Shown here in pieces: positions 33,145 through 40,204 of a DNA stretch of 40,204 nt (positions are counted from its first letter, which is position 1; each line of letters starts with the position of its first letter). A program made the position numbers and the translations under genes. The stretch is from the NCBI GenBank assembly GCA_017465575.1, contig JAFTVX010000044.1, positions 1 to 40,204 of the forward strand, given 5' to 3'. Source of the DNA: Alistipes sp. Its GTDB lineage: Bacteria > Bacteroidota > Bacteroidia > Bacteroidales > Rikenellaceae. Under the pieces are notes generated by a model. It was given only the letters and a program-made list of their open reading frames with translations, was not told where the DNA came from and did no database searches.

Positions 33145-34620
33145 TTACAAGATTAATATTCCACCTTCGATGGTACCATTCTTATCCTCAAACGGAGCTT
33201 TGTACCACAAATCAAAATCAGATGAAAGCACCCTACGGAGTTTGTGGGCAATATCCAAACCTCGTCGATGATAATCGTCCCAATCCTTCTCGTATGGTTT
33301 GCCCGTTTCCGATGCGATGACTATCGGTTCAATCTCTTGTTGCCACTCGTATAGCTCTGGCAGAACGATAGGTTTCCCTGCGTTGTCGTATAAATCCTCA
33401 TCCAATGTTCCATCATCCTCAACTGTGTAATCGACACAATCATCGAAAAGACTCTGCGCAAATCGATTATCATAGGCGGGATAGATGAGTATCGCATCCT
33501 TAACCCATTGTTGCCTATTCGATGCATTGCTATAGTCTCTCTGCTCAACATTGTTCTGGGTTAGAAGAGTGGTTCTGCAGTCCAACTCCTTAATGCTTCC
33601 AATGAAGAGGGGAGCATCACCGCAAAACCTCTCTATTATAGGTGATTTTATCTTGTTGTATGCCTCACTTCTGATTTCATCATTGTCGTATTCGCCTCTG
33701 ATTGGATATTGGAGAGCTAGTGATAGCAAACCTTCATACATAGTTCTAACAAATTGCTTCCTATCGCAATACCCAGCAATAATCGGCATATTGACAAACT
33801 CATTAGGTAGAATCTTGACTAATGCATACTCTTTGTATTTAAACGCATAGCCTTTGCCCATATCTTCTATTCTATCCAAGACACTTACGAATTTTACACG
33901 AACTGAAGTAGTACTCATGTCAAAATTTAGGTCTATTTCACTCTCTTTGCCATAAATTAGTAGCAGTGATTCTAATTGATGGCGAATGGTTTCAAGATTA
34001 TTATCCCAATCTGAAAACCAAGTTTCATACGAACGATCACCTATTCCGACTCTGAAATGCTCTTCATGATCACCTACGACACAGAATACGAACTCTTCTT
34101 GACACACCTTATCGGTCATCAGTCTATGATGTGTTGGATGCAATGCCTCTATCTGCAGTTGTTTACAACACATCTCTACAGCTTGGTGCATTCTTGCACC
34201 CTCAATAGGCTCGTTGTTAGCAGATGTTAGACCACTATTATATATTTCAAGCAAATCATTCATCGCTATCCTTGATTTACCAACATAGTCTACATATTTG
34301 AAGTGTAGGACACAATACAACGATAGCTCTAAATTAAGTATAGTCCACTCAAAGCTATGGTTTGTTTTGCGTATTGAAACCTCACACCGAGACTGCTTGC
34401 CTTCGGAAAGTATATCCATAAATAGCCAATCATCCTTGTAGAGAGATGATACCAAACACAATGGACACACCAGTAATTGCCCAACACCGATATTGAGCCA
34501 TAACCCCCATTTGCCTTCCACCTCTCGGCATTCAAGTTCAAAATCCGAGCAGTTCCGCTCTACCAACTCTATTTCGCTAAGAGTTTGTTTATTATCTTTG
34601 TCGATAACACCCGCCTGCAT
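33145..34620 (-). CDS. Unrecognised 491-residue protein, accessory cluster (first gene)
   Basis: A cytosolic protein of 491 residues with no signal peptide or obvious membrane helix. It has a Cys pair in LLVCPLCLVS and dispersed Cys/His residues, an acidic middle (FDDCVDYTVEDDGTLDEDLYDN), and a C-terminal segment KDWDDYHRRGLDIAHKLRRVLSSDFDLWYKAPFEDKNGT. None of these identifies a family. Lower GC than the core genes and poor recognisability suggest transferred DNA. It is the first of three minus-strand genes with gaps of 40 and 18 bp. A toxin, an immunity or a defence protein are all possible. Confidence 0.6.
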   Translation of the reverse strand: MQAGVIDKDNKQTLSEIELVERNCSDFELECREVEGKWGLWLNIGVGQLLVCPLCLVSSLYKDDWLFMDILSEGKQSRCEVSIRKTNHSFEWTILNLELSLYCVLHFKYVDYVGKSRIAMNDLLEIYNSGLTSANNEPIEGARMHQAVEMCCKQLQIEALHPTHHRLMTDKVCQEEFVFCVVGDHEEHFRVGIGDRSYETWFSDWDNNLETIRHQLESLLLIYGKESEIDLNFDMSTTSVRVKFVSVLDRIEDMGKGYAFKYKEYALVKILPNEFVNMPIIAGYCDRKQFVRTMYEGLLSLALQYPIRGEYDNDEIRSEAYNKIKSPIIERFCGDAPLFIGSIKELDCRTTLLTQNNVEQRDYSNASNRQQWVKDAILIYPAYDNRFAQSLFDDCVDYTVEDDGTLDEDLYDNAGKPIVLPELYEWQQEIEPIVIASETGKPYEKDWDDYHRRGLDIAHKLRRVLSSDFDLWYKAPFEDKNGTIEGGILIL

Positions 34621-35400
34621 AAACTTTGTAAAAACATAATATTATTTCTCTATAAAAACAGCAGACTGCCCCACATTAGATTGGCGACCAGGCCACCCGA
34701 GTCTGCGGCCTCGGTACAAGGAGAGCAATCTGTCAATGCCCGCAGGTTAGGTAACCAAGAGATGTGTTGAGGCAGGTAACAATCCATTTATCCGATGTAA
34801 ATGCAGATGGTTATTCCGCACTCAACACACTTTTCTTGAAAAGGTGCATAGCCGCTATACTACGGCTAAACAACTGGTTGAAGTTGTTGTGGCTCGCGGA
34901 GAAGAACGCAAACCAACCCATCCATCTCCCCAGCATAAATCCACTGCACCCACTGAGGATTTCGCAAGTTTCCACAGCGCCCAATTCACTGCTAAATGCT
35001 ACATCCTCATTTCTTTGCAAAAGGCGGTTTTGGCACAACGCCCGACCCTAAAAGGAGTCGATTACCGCCAATATCTACGGTCTATTCATACCGAGATAGA
35101 TGAAAAGACAAGCATCAAGGAGGGGAAGCCTATCCCTCACACTCGCAAGTGCAGTTGGCAATACTCTTGACACTTGTCGCAGCTATAAATCAGCCACAAA
35201 GACCGTCTCCGTTCCAACAGAACATCACCAAACCGCCATCTCTATGGCTGATAGCATAGCCTAAAAAATTTCTTACTGCAAAGGTAAGGGTTCCATAAAC
35301 CACCACCAAGCATTTTCGCTCTGCAAGACTTGCAGAAAATGGCAATTTGTTTTTTAGTCTGATTTTACTTAACTTTGTAGAAATCTAATAAAGTGAGTAT
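34621..35400. other. Gene-poor 780-bp region with nested hairpins
   Basis: Short frames on both strands (75-108 codons) have no recognisable features and are not called. AGATTG (34678-34683) pairs with CAATCT (34726-34731) and AGGCC (34690-34694) with GGCCT (34707-34711), a nested structure just upstream of the three-gene cluster. The rest could be degraded coding sequence. The promoter of the next gene is at its right end. Confidence 0.45.
35346..35377 (+). promoter_or_regulatory. Promoter of the 401-residue protein
   Basis: TTTG (35346-35349), 20-bp spacer and TAACTTTG (35370-35377) fit the Bacteroidetes consensus exactly, giving a leader of about 17 nt. Confidence 0.65.
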
Positions 35401-36606
35401 ATGGAACTATTTTTAGATATAATTGGTGTAATCTGCATTTTTGGGTTGTTTATATCTCTCTTTTGGTGCGTGCTGCGTATGAAGTCAAAACATAATCCAC
35501 GCCCTAAGCCACAACCCGAGGCGAAAAAGACACCCATGAAGCGCCCCGTAAGAGAGATTGCCGAAGAGCCTAAACCCGTAAGAAAGTTTATCGTAGAGCC
35601 TATAAGTATAGATGAGGATTTTTTATGGCCAGAGGAACGCCAAATCGTATATATAGAGAACGAGTACGACGAGGTGGTAAATAACTTTATTATCGAAAAT
35701 TACGAGGCTATCAGCTCACTATTTCGCTACTATGGATACCACTTCTGCTATATGCCCATCGTTGACAAGAGCGTAAATGATGATGAAATTATCAACTATT
35801 ACGCCCCATATCGTGGGAGCATAGATAAGCAAACCATAAAAAGCGACTACCTATTGAAGGATGTGCCAGCAGAGGAGCGTGCAAAAATTCAGCCTTCGCT
35901 ACTCTATGGCTATACAGAGAATTGTATAGATTTTTATAAGCGTGTGGCTATCGAACTCGAGAAGGATAGTGAAGATAACTTCAAATCGCTGTTGCTGGCT
36001 ATCATCAACGACATTAACGCACACACATCAGATACGCCAAACATACGCTATTCACTGCGCGATAACCACGCAATGTATGACTTTGTTCAGGCAGAATACC
36101 CCGATATGGAGACACGACTACTAATAAAAGAGATAGAGGAGAGAGTGGCACAACTTGCCCAAAAGGGCATTAGCGAGCGTATCTTGGAACAGATTGTATC
36201 CAAGCCAGCGGTTGTCAGCCGTATGCACATCACACGCGATTATCGCATAATACTTACCGACTACAACGATATGGAGATTGTGATGACGCCCCTTGTTAAG
36301 GCTGTCTATTTCCTATTCCTCCGCCACCCCGAAGGCATTGGATTTAAGCACCTTATAGACTATCGCACCGAACTGCAAAAGATATACGAAGATCTTAAGG
36401 GTGAGCCGCTTGACGATAAGAAGATGCAGAGCATCATTGATGCCACCGACCCAACGAAGAATTCGATAAACGAAAAGTGCGCCCGCATCCGCGAGGCATT
36501 TGTAACTCGTTTCGACGAGCGCCTTGCCGAAAACTACATCATCCAGGGAGACCGTGGCGAACCCAAGCGCATCCCCCTCCACCGCGAGTTCATCGAGTGG
36601 CAGTAG
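35401..36606 (+). CDS. Membrane-anchored protein with possible winged-helix C-terminus
   Basis: A 401-residue protein. Residues ~5-27 (LDIIGVICIFGLFISLFWCVL) form a single N-terminal membrane helix, then a Pro/Lys-rich linker, then a soluble part rich in Tyr and acidic residues. The last ~150 residues (DYRIILTDYNDMEIVMTPLVKAVYFLFLRHPEGIGFKHLIDYRTELQKIYEDL, then NSINEKCARIREAFVTRFDERLAENYIIQGDRGEPKRI) look like a winged-helix, response-regulator-like domain that I have seen in other Bacteroidetes hypothetical proteins. Its function is unknown. It has a strong promoter and stands between two structured intergenic regions. Confidence 0.65.
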   Translation: MELFLDIIGVICIFGLFISLFWCVLRMKSKHNPRPKPQPEAKKTPMKRPVREIAEEPKPVRKFIVEPISIDEDFLWPEERQIVYIENEYDEVVNNFIIENYEAISSLFRYYGYHFCYMPIVDKSVNDDEIINYYAPYRGSIDKQTIKSDYLLKDVPAEERAKIQPSLLYGYTENCIDFYKRVAIELEKDSEDNFKSLLLAIINDINAHTSDTPNIRYSLRDNHAMYDFVQAEYPDMETRLLIKEIEERVAQLAQKGISERILEQIVSKPAVVSRMHITRDYRIILTDYNDMEIVMTPLVKAVYFLFLRHPEGIGFKHLIDYRTELQKIYEDLKGEPLDDKKMQSIIDATDPTKNSINEKCARIREAFVTRFDERLAENYIIQGDRGEPKRIPLHREFIEWQ

Positions 36607-37158
36607 CATTATCACTTTGCAATTTCATATTAGTTTATATCTGCTGTAACAATAAAATCGTCATCCCGAGGGAGGGCAACCGTGAGATTCGGGGTGCAAT
36701 TTGCAACTATGCCCTACCGTGGGAATCTACCATTGTCTATGACCTGGCTGATACCGCAACGCACCGCCGATAAACAGCGGTAGATCCCCACGGTCAGGCA
36801 TAGTTGCTATTTGCCCATCTGACCCTATTAAGTTGCTCTCCCTCGGGATGACGAGTTTATTATTACCCACCAGAATTTCTGACTGATCCTATTTTAAGGG
36901 TGTTACACCTATTATTTTTTGTGGGTAATAAAGGAGATATGGACACAAAAAAAACCTTACAACAGGGTGTGTTATAAGGTCTAAAAGTGATTCCGACGGT
37001 AGGGGCGGCGTGATTTGTTTGTCTCAAATACTCAAAGCGTTATGCGATTTTCGTGGTATGCGCTCACACCACACTCACAAAGGAATTAACTTATTGGATA
37101 TGTTGAAATTGGAATTAAATCACTAAATTCGCACTGTTATAGTTTATAAGAAGATTTT
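36607..37158. other. Intergenic region with inverted repeats
   Basis: No gene is supported in 552 bp. It contains a MITE-like element (36659-36853), then TTATTACCCAC (36860-36870) and GTGGGTAATAA (36921-36931) as an 11-bp inverted repeat, and ACCTTA/TAAGGT (36954-36980), a likely terminator. The 5' flank of the primase-helicase gene has a weak AT-rich promoter. Confidence 0.6.
36659..36853. mobile_element. MITE-like element with 22-bp inverted ends
   Basis: A 195-bp inverted repeat with 22-bp arms at 36659-36680 (starting CGTCATCCCGAGGGAGGGC) and 36832-36853 (ending CTCCCTCGGGATGACG), 21 of 22 matching. Pairing continues inward: GCAACTATGCC (36702-36712 region) pairs with GGCATAGTTGC, and ACCGTGGG with CCCACGGT. 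There is no transposase, so it is a non-autonomous element or a palindromic unit. It lacks the core hairpin of the A-E family. Confidence 0.65.
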
Positions 37159-40002
37159 ATGTCATCCAAACCTACATACCAAGAACTCCTGTGTTGTGTG
37201 CAGCAACTCCAAGCAGAGAATGAAAAACTTAAAGCTGAAGTAGCACGATACAAGTCGTTGTTCCAGAACGGGCACAAACAAGAGATACATATCGGTATGC
37301 AGTTTCAGAACACTACGCAACCGCCTGTCAATCAATTATCGCTTGAGGAGAAAGTGGAACTATTTCGAAGCGTATTTCGTGGCCGAAAGGATGTATTTGC
37401 TCGAAGGTGGCATAGCAATAAGTCGGGCAAGTCGGGGTATCAACCTGTATGTAACAACGAATGGCGTGTAGGAATATGTGAAAAGGGGAAAGTACAATGT
37501 GCTGAGTGTAAGAATAGAGACTTCAAGCAGTTGGGATATGACGACATATATCGCCATCTTGAGGGGCGCGACAATGAGGGGCATGATGTCGTAGGCATCT
37601 ACCCTATTTTAGAGGACAACACCTGTTATTTTCTATGTGCTGATTTTGATAACAAGAGCTCGTTGGTTGGATACAGAGATGATGTACTTGCTTTTGCGGA
37701 GGTGTGCAAGGTGTATAATATCCCCTACTCAATTGAGCGCTCTCGATCGGGTAATGGAGCGCATATTTGGATATTTTTCGCAGAGGCTATTCCAGCGTCG
37801 CAGGCTCGAAAGCTGGGTAACGCTATTCTTACCGAGGCAATGCGCTGCAAAGGTACGCTTTCGTTTAAATCATACGATCGTTTATTTCCCAATCAGGATG
37901 CTATTCCCGAAGGTGGTTTAGGTAATCTTATTGCCTTACCACTGCAAGGCAGAGCGCGCAAAGAGGGTAATAGCGTATTTGTAAACGAGGAGTTCGAACC
38001 CTATATAGACCAATGGTCATATCTATTATCGATCAAGAAGTTGCCTGTAGAGGAAATTGATGCCATAATCGAGAAATTGGGAACGACTACCGACCTCGGT
38101 GCGATGTCCAAATCTTCGGAGCATAAGCCTTGGGAGTTGCCATTGCCACCGCAGTTCTCTCCATCAGATATTCGTTGTCCTAATCTTGAGATTGTTAGAG
38201 CCAATATGTTGTATATTGCAACATCTGATATATCTCCAAAACTACTAAACCACCTTCGTCGCATTGCAGCCTTTAAGAATCCCGAGTTCTTCGCTCGTCA
38301 AGCGATGCGCATTGCCACACATACATCTCCTCGCATAATCTCTTGCGCGGAGATTATTGATGGTTATTTAGCACTACCTCGTGGTTGCGAGGAGGCTTTG
38401 ATTGAGATACTTGATAAGCTTTGCGTTAGATACTCCATTGTCGATAAAACCAATGCTGGCAATCCTATTATAGTCAGCTTTAACGGAGAACTGCGACCAG
38501 ACCAACAGATGGCTGTAACTACACTTCTATACAATAGAATAGGCACATTATCTGCTGCTACGGCATTTGGAAAAAGCGTTGTGGCTGCAAATATTATTGC
38601 ACAGCGAAAAACAAATACACTTATCCTCGTACATACCAAAGCTCTAATGGAGCAATGGCAGTCGGCATTAGCAAAATTTCTCACAATAGAGTGTGACGCC
38701 CCAATAGAGCAACCCCGTAGAGGTAGAAAGCGAATTTGGTCGCCAATAGGCTGTGTGGGTAGTGGTAAAGATAGACGCAGTGGCGTTATTGATATTGCTA
38801 TTATGCAATCACTTACGGATGGTGATAGTGTAAAGGAGTGGATACGAGATTACGGGATGGTAATAGTCGATGAGTGCCACCATCTGTCGGCGTTTAGTTT
38901 TGAGCGGATTATGCGCTTTGCAAATGCCCGATATGTTTATGGTCTAACGGCTACACCTATACGCAAAGATGGTCATCAGCCAATAATATTTATGCAGTGT
39001 GGAGCAATACGGCATAGTGTTGTGGCAAACAACACCTCATCGTATGAGCATTGTTTAATTCCACGATTTATAACATCAAAAGGGAAACCCGAGGATAATG
39101 AGCCTTATACCTCTACTATTCGCCACCTTGCAGAAAATAGAATACGAAACGAGCTTATAGTGCGAGATGCTGTTAATGCTATAGACAATGGCAGAACTCC
39201 AATAATATTGACCGCTCTTACATCACACGCCGAGTGCCTATGCGAGATGCTAAGGCCATATAGCAAAAATGTTATTAAGCTTGTCGGAGCAGACAGTGCC
39301 AAGCAAAAACGACTCGCCATGGAGCAAATACGAGCTATTGGAGCAGATGAAGATATGGTTATCATAGCGACGGGTAGATATGTTGGCGAGGGCTTTGACC
39401 TTCCTCGCCTTGACACACTACTCTTGGCGTTACCCGTGTCTTGGAAGGGTATTGTTGCACAATATGCAGGTCGCTTGCATAGAGAATATAACGGTAAGAC
39501 AACTTGCCAGATTTATGACTATGTGGATTTGGGAAATCCTATCTGCGAGAAGATGTACCGTCGCAGACTTAGAGCGTACAAGTCGATTGGATACTCCTCT
39601 GTAAATAACACAGATAATGTCGAAAAGTGTGGCTATATTTATGATGGTCACGACTTTGCCGAGCAACTTACTAAGGACTTGTCAGCCGCAACACGAGAGA
39701 TAATAATTTCAGCTCCTCGTGTATCAAGAATTGCTAATCCAAAAGTAGCTATGGCAATTCGTGACCGTCTGGCAGTAGGAATAGATGTTAGGATTATCAC
39801 ATCAGAGGAGACCTTTGATAGAGGACTCTTCAATTTGAATATTGAGGTTGTTCATACGGAGTCGTGTTCTTCGCACTTTGCGGTTATTGATAAAAGTATA
39901 TGTTGGTATGGCGATATTAAACTTCTCGGGTATAACGCCTCCGAGCGCACCTCATTGCGATTATGGGATAGAACTATCGCGGAAGAATTGATAAAGAGAT
40001 AG
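37159..40002 (+). CDS. TOTE conflict-system primase-helicase (AEP + SF2 helicase + PLD-like)
   Basis: A 947-residue multidomain protein. Residues ~8-35 are a coiled coil. Residues ~60-300 form an archaeo-eukaryotic primase-type domain with CADFDNK (Asp162, Asp164) and RSRSGNGAHIWIFF (His202), plus a Cys98/107/114/117 cluster. The SF2 helicase runs from ~445 to ~800: ATAFGKSV (Lys472), VIVDECHHLS (Asp571), YGLTATP, GEGFDLPRLDTLLLALP and QYAGRLHREYNG. The final ~120 residues form a PLD-like fold with SSHFAVIDKSICWYGD (His906, Asp911); the usual Lys after His is Ala. The order matches the TOTE (transposon operon-type) conflict proteins. A defence role is known for the class and inferred here. 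Confidence 0.85.
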   Translation: MSSKPTYQELLCCVQQLQAENEKLKAEVARYKSLFQNGHKQEIHIGMQFQNTTQPPVNQLSLEEKVELFRSVFRGRKDVFARRWHSNKSGKSGYQPVCNNEWRVGICEKGKVQCAECKNRDFKQLGYDDIYRHLEGRDNEGHDVVGIYPILEDNTCYFLCADFDNKSSLVGYRDDVLAFAEVCKVYNIPYSIERSRSGNGAHIWIFFAEAIPASQARKLGNAILTEAMRCKGTLSFKSYDRLFPNQDAIPEGGLGNLIALPLQGRARKEGNSVFVNEEFEPYIDQWSYLLSIKKLPVEEIDAIIEKLGTTTDLGAMSKSSEHKPWELPLPPQFSPSDIRCPNLEIVRANMLYIATSDISPKLLNHLRRIAAFKNPEFFARQAMRIATHTSPRIISCAEIIDGYLALPRGCEEALIEILDKLCVRYSIVDKTNAGNPIIVSFNGELRPDQQMAVTTLLYNRIGTLSAATAFGKSVVAANIIAQRKTNTLILVHTKALMEQWQSALAKFLTIECDAPIEQPRRGRKRIWSPIGCVGSGKDRRSGVIDIAIMQSLTDGDSVKEWIRDYGMVIVDECHHLSAFSFERIMRFANARYVYGLTATPIRKDGHQPIIFMQCGAIRHSVVANNTSSYEHCLIPRFITSKGKPEDNEPYTSTIRHLAENRIRNELIVRDAVNAIDNGRTPIILTALTSHAECLCEMLRPYSKNVIKLVGADSAKQKRLAMEQIRAIGADEDMVIIATGRYVGEGFDLPRLDTLLLALPVSWKGIVAQYAGRLHREYNGKTTCQIYDYVDLGNPICEKMYRRRLRAYKSIGYSSVNNTDNVEKCGYIYDGHDFAEQLTKDLSAATREIIISAPRVSRIANPKVAMAIRDRLAVGIDVRIITSEETFDRGLFNLNIEVVHTESCSSHFAVIDKSICWYGDIKLLGYNASERTSLRLWDRTIAEELIKR

Positions 40003-40204
40003 TTATGTTTTCTTACTCGGAAAGTACGGGGATAATATATTGATATAAAGCTACATATATAACTTGTCCGAGAAAGTATGGGAAAACATGTTCTATCTTG
40101 ATATTTGGATCTCCCCTTGTAAATTCACAATACAGCGCAAATCGGTATTTAGTGCGCTGAATCCTGCAGAATGTGCGATTTTCTGATAGATCCCGCACGA
40201 TTGC
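40003..40204. other. Right-edge sequence, no supported gene
   Basis: The minus strand has an open frame from the edge to 40013 (61 codons), but it shows no recognisable domain and may be the end of a gene outside the window. It contains a loose direct repeat (CTCGGAAAGTACGGG near 40016 and CCGAGAAAGTATGGG near 40069). Confidence 0.4.

Noticed and set aside
34764-35170. Frames of 95 and 108 codons (+) and 75 codons (-)
   Set aside because: There is no recognisable domain, start context or conserved composition, and they overlap on both strands.

Overview
The window looks like chromosome from a gut Bacteroidales bacterium, most likely Alistipes or a close Rikenellaceae relative. This is inferred from several features: promoters of the Bacteroidetes type (TTTG, about 19-20 bp, TAnnTTTG), a fused SecDF, a DUF4294 protein, a GH29 fucosidase, an ECF sigma/short anti-sigma/GIN-domain operon, and almost no purine-rich Shine-Dalgarno sites. 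No species name can be proved from the sequence alone.

Layout. 1-170: edge fragment of an RHS-repeat protein (minus). 487-2689: operon of two paralogous secreted barrel-like proteins and a lipoprotein. 2747-3800: hotdog thioesterase (minus) and a DUF4294 protein. 4414-6725: AraC-type regulator, tRNA-Gln, cytosolic 5'-nucleotidase and a small membrane protein. 7083-8351: RluB-type pseudouridine synthase (minus) with a long basic N-terminal tail and a strongly structured leader. 8686-12147: MATE transporter and UvrB. 12367-17761: minus-strand block of XRE regulator, HIT protein, RelA/SpoT, RecA and Bcp peroxiredoxin, with an AT-rich palindrome-filled gap at 12.8-13.4 kb. 17870-20289: zinc-ribbon protein and phosphohexomutase. 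20837-22228: DnaA. 22620-24861: ECF sigma operon. 25177-28077: SecDF. 28313-29617: alpha-L-fucosidase. 29836-29908: tRNA-Gly. 30178-31968: LepA. 32253-40002: accessory-looking segment with three unrecognised minus-strand genes, a 780-bp gene-poor stretch, a membrane-anchored protein with a possible winged-helix end, a MITE-like inverted repeat, and a 947-residue primase-helicase of TOTE conflict-system type.

How the genes work together. Much of the core is DNA and stress housekeeping: uvrB, recA, dnaA, RelA/SpoT and lepA. The ECF operon encodes its own membrane-anchored regulator and two exported proteins, so it reads as an envelope-sensing unit. The right end is the best candidate for a defence or conflict island.

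The most unusual signal lies outside the genes. At least five copies of a long imperfect palindrome share one central hairpin (ATGGG..TAC..GTA..CCCAT) and the same conserved stem mismatches; three touch or nearly touch a stop codon. A second dispersed family is a 10-bp-phased array of TTTTAAC/TCGTAAC units, and a third is an 11-bp CTCCCTGAAA-type array. These families sit close together and look like a repeat system I do not recognise from described elements.
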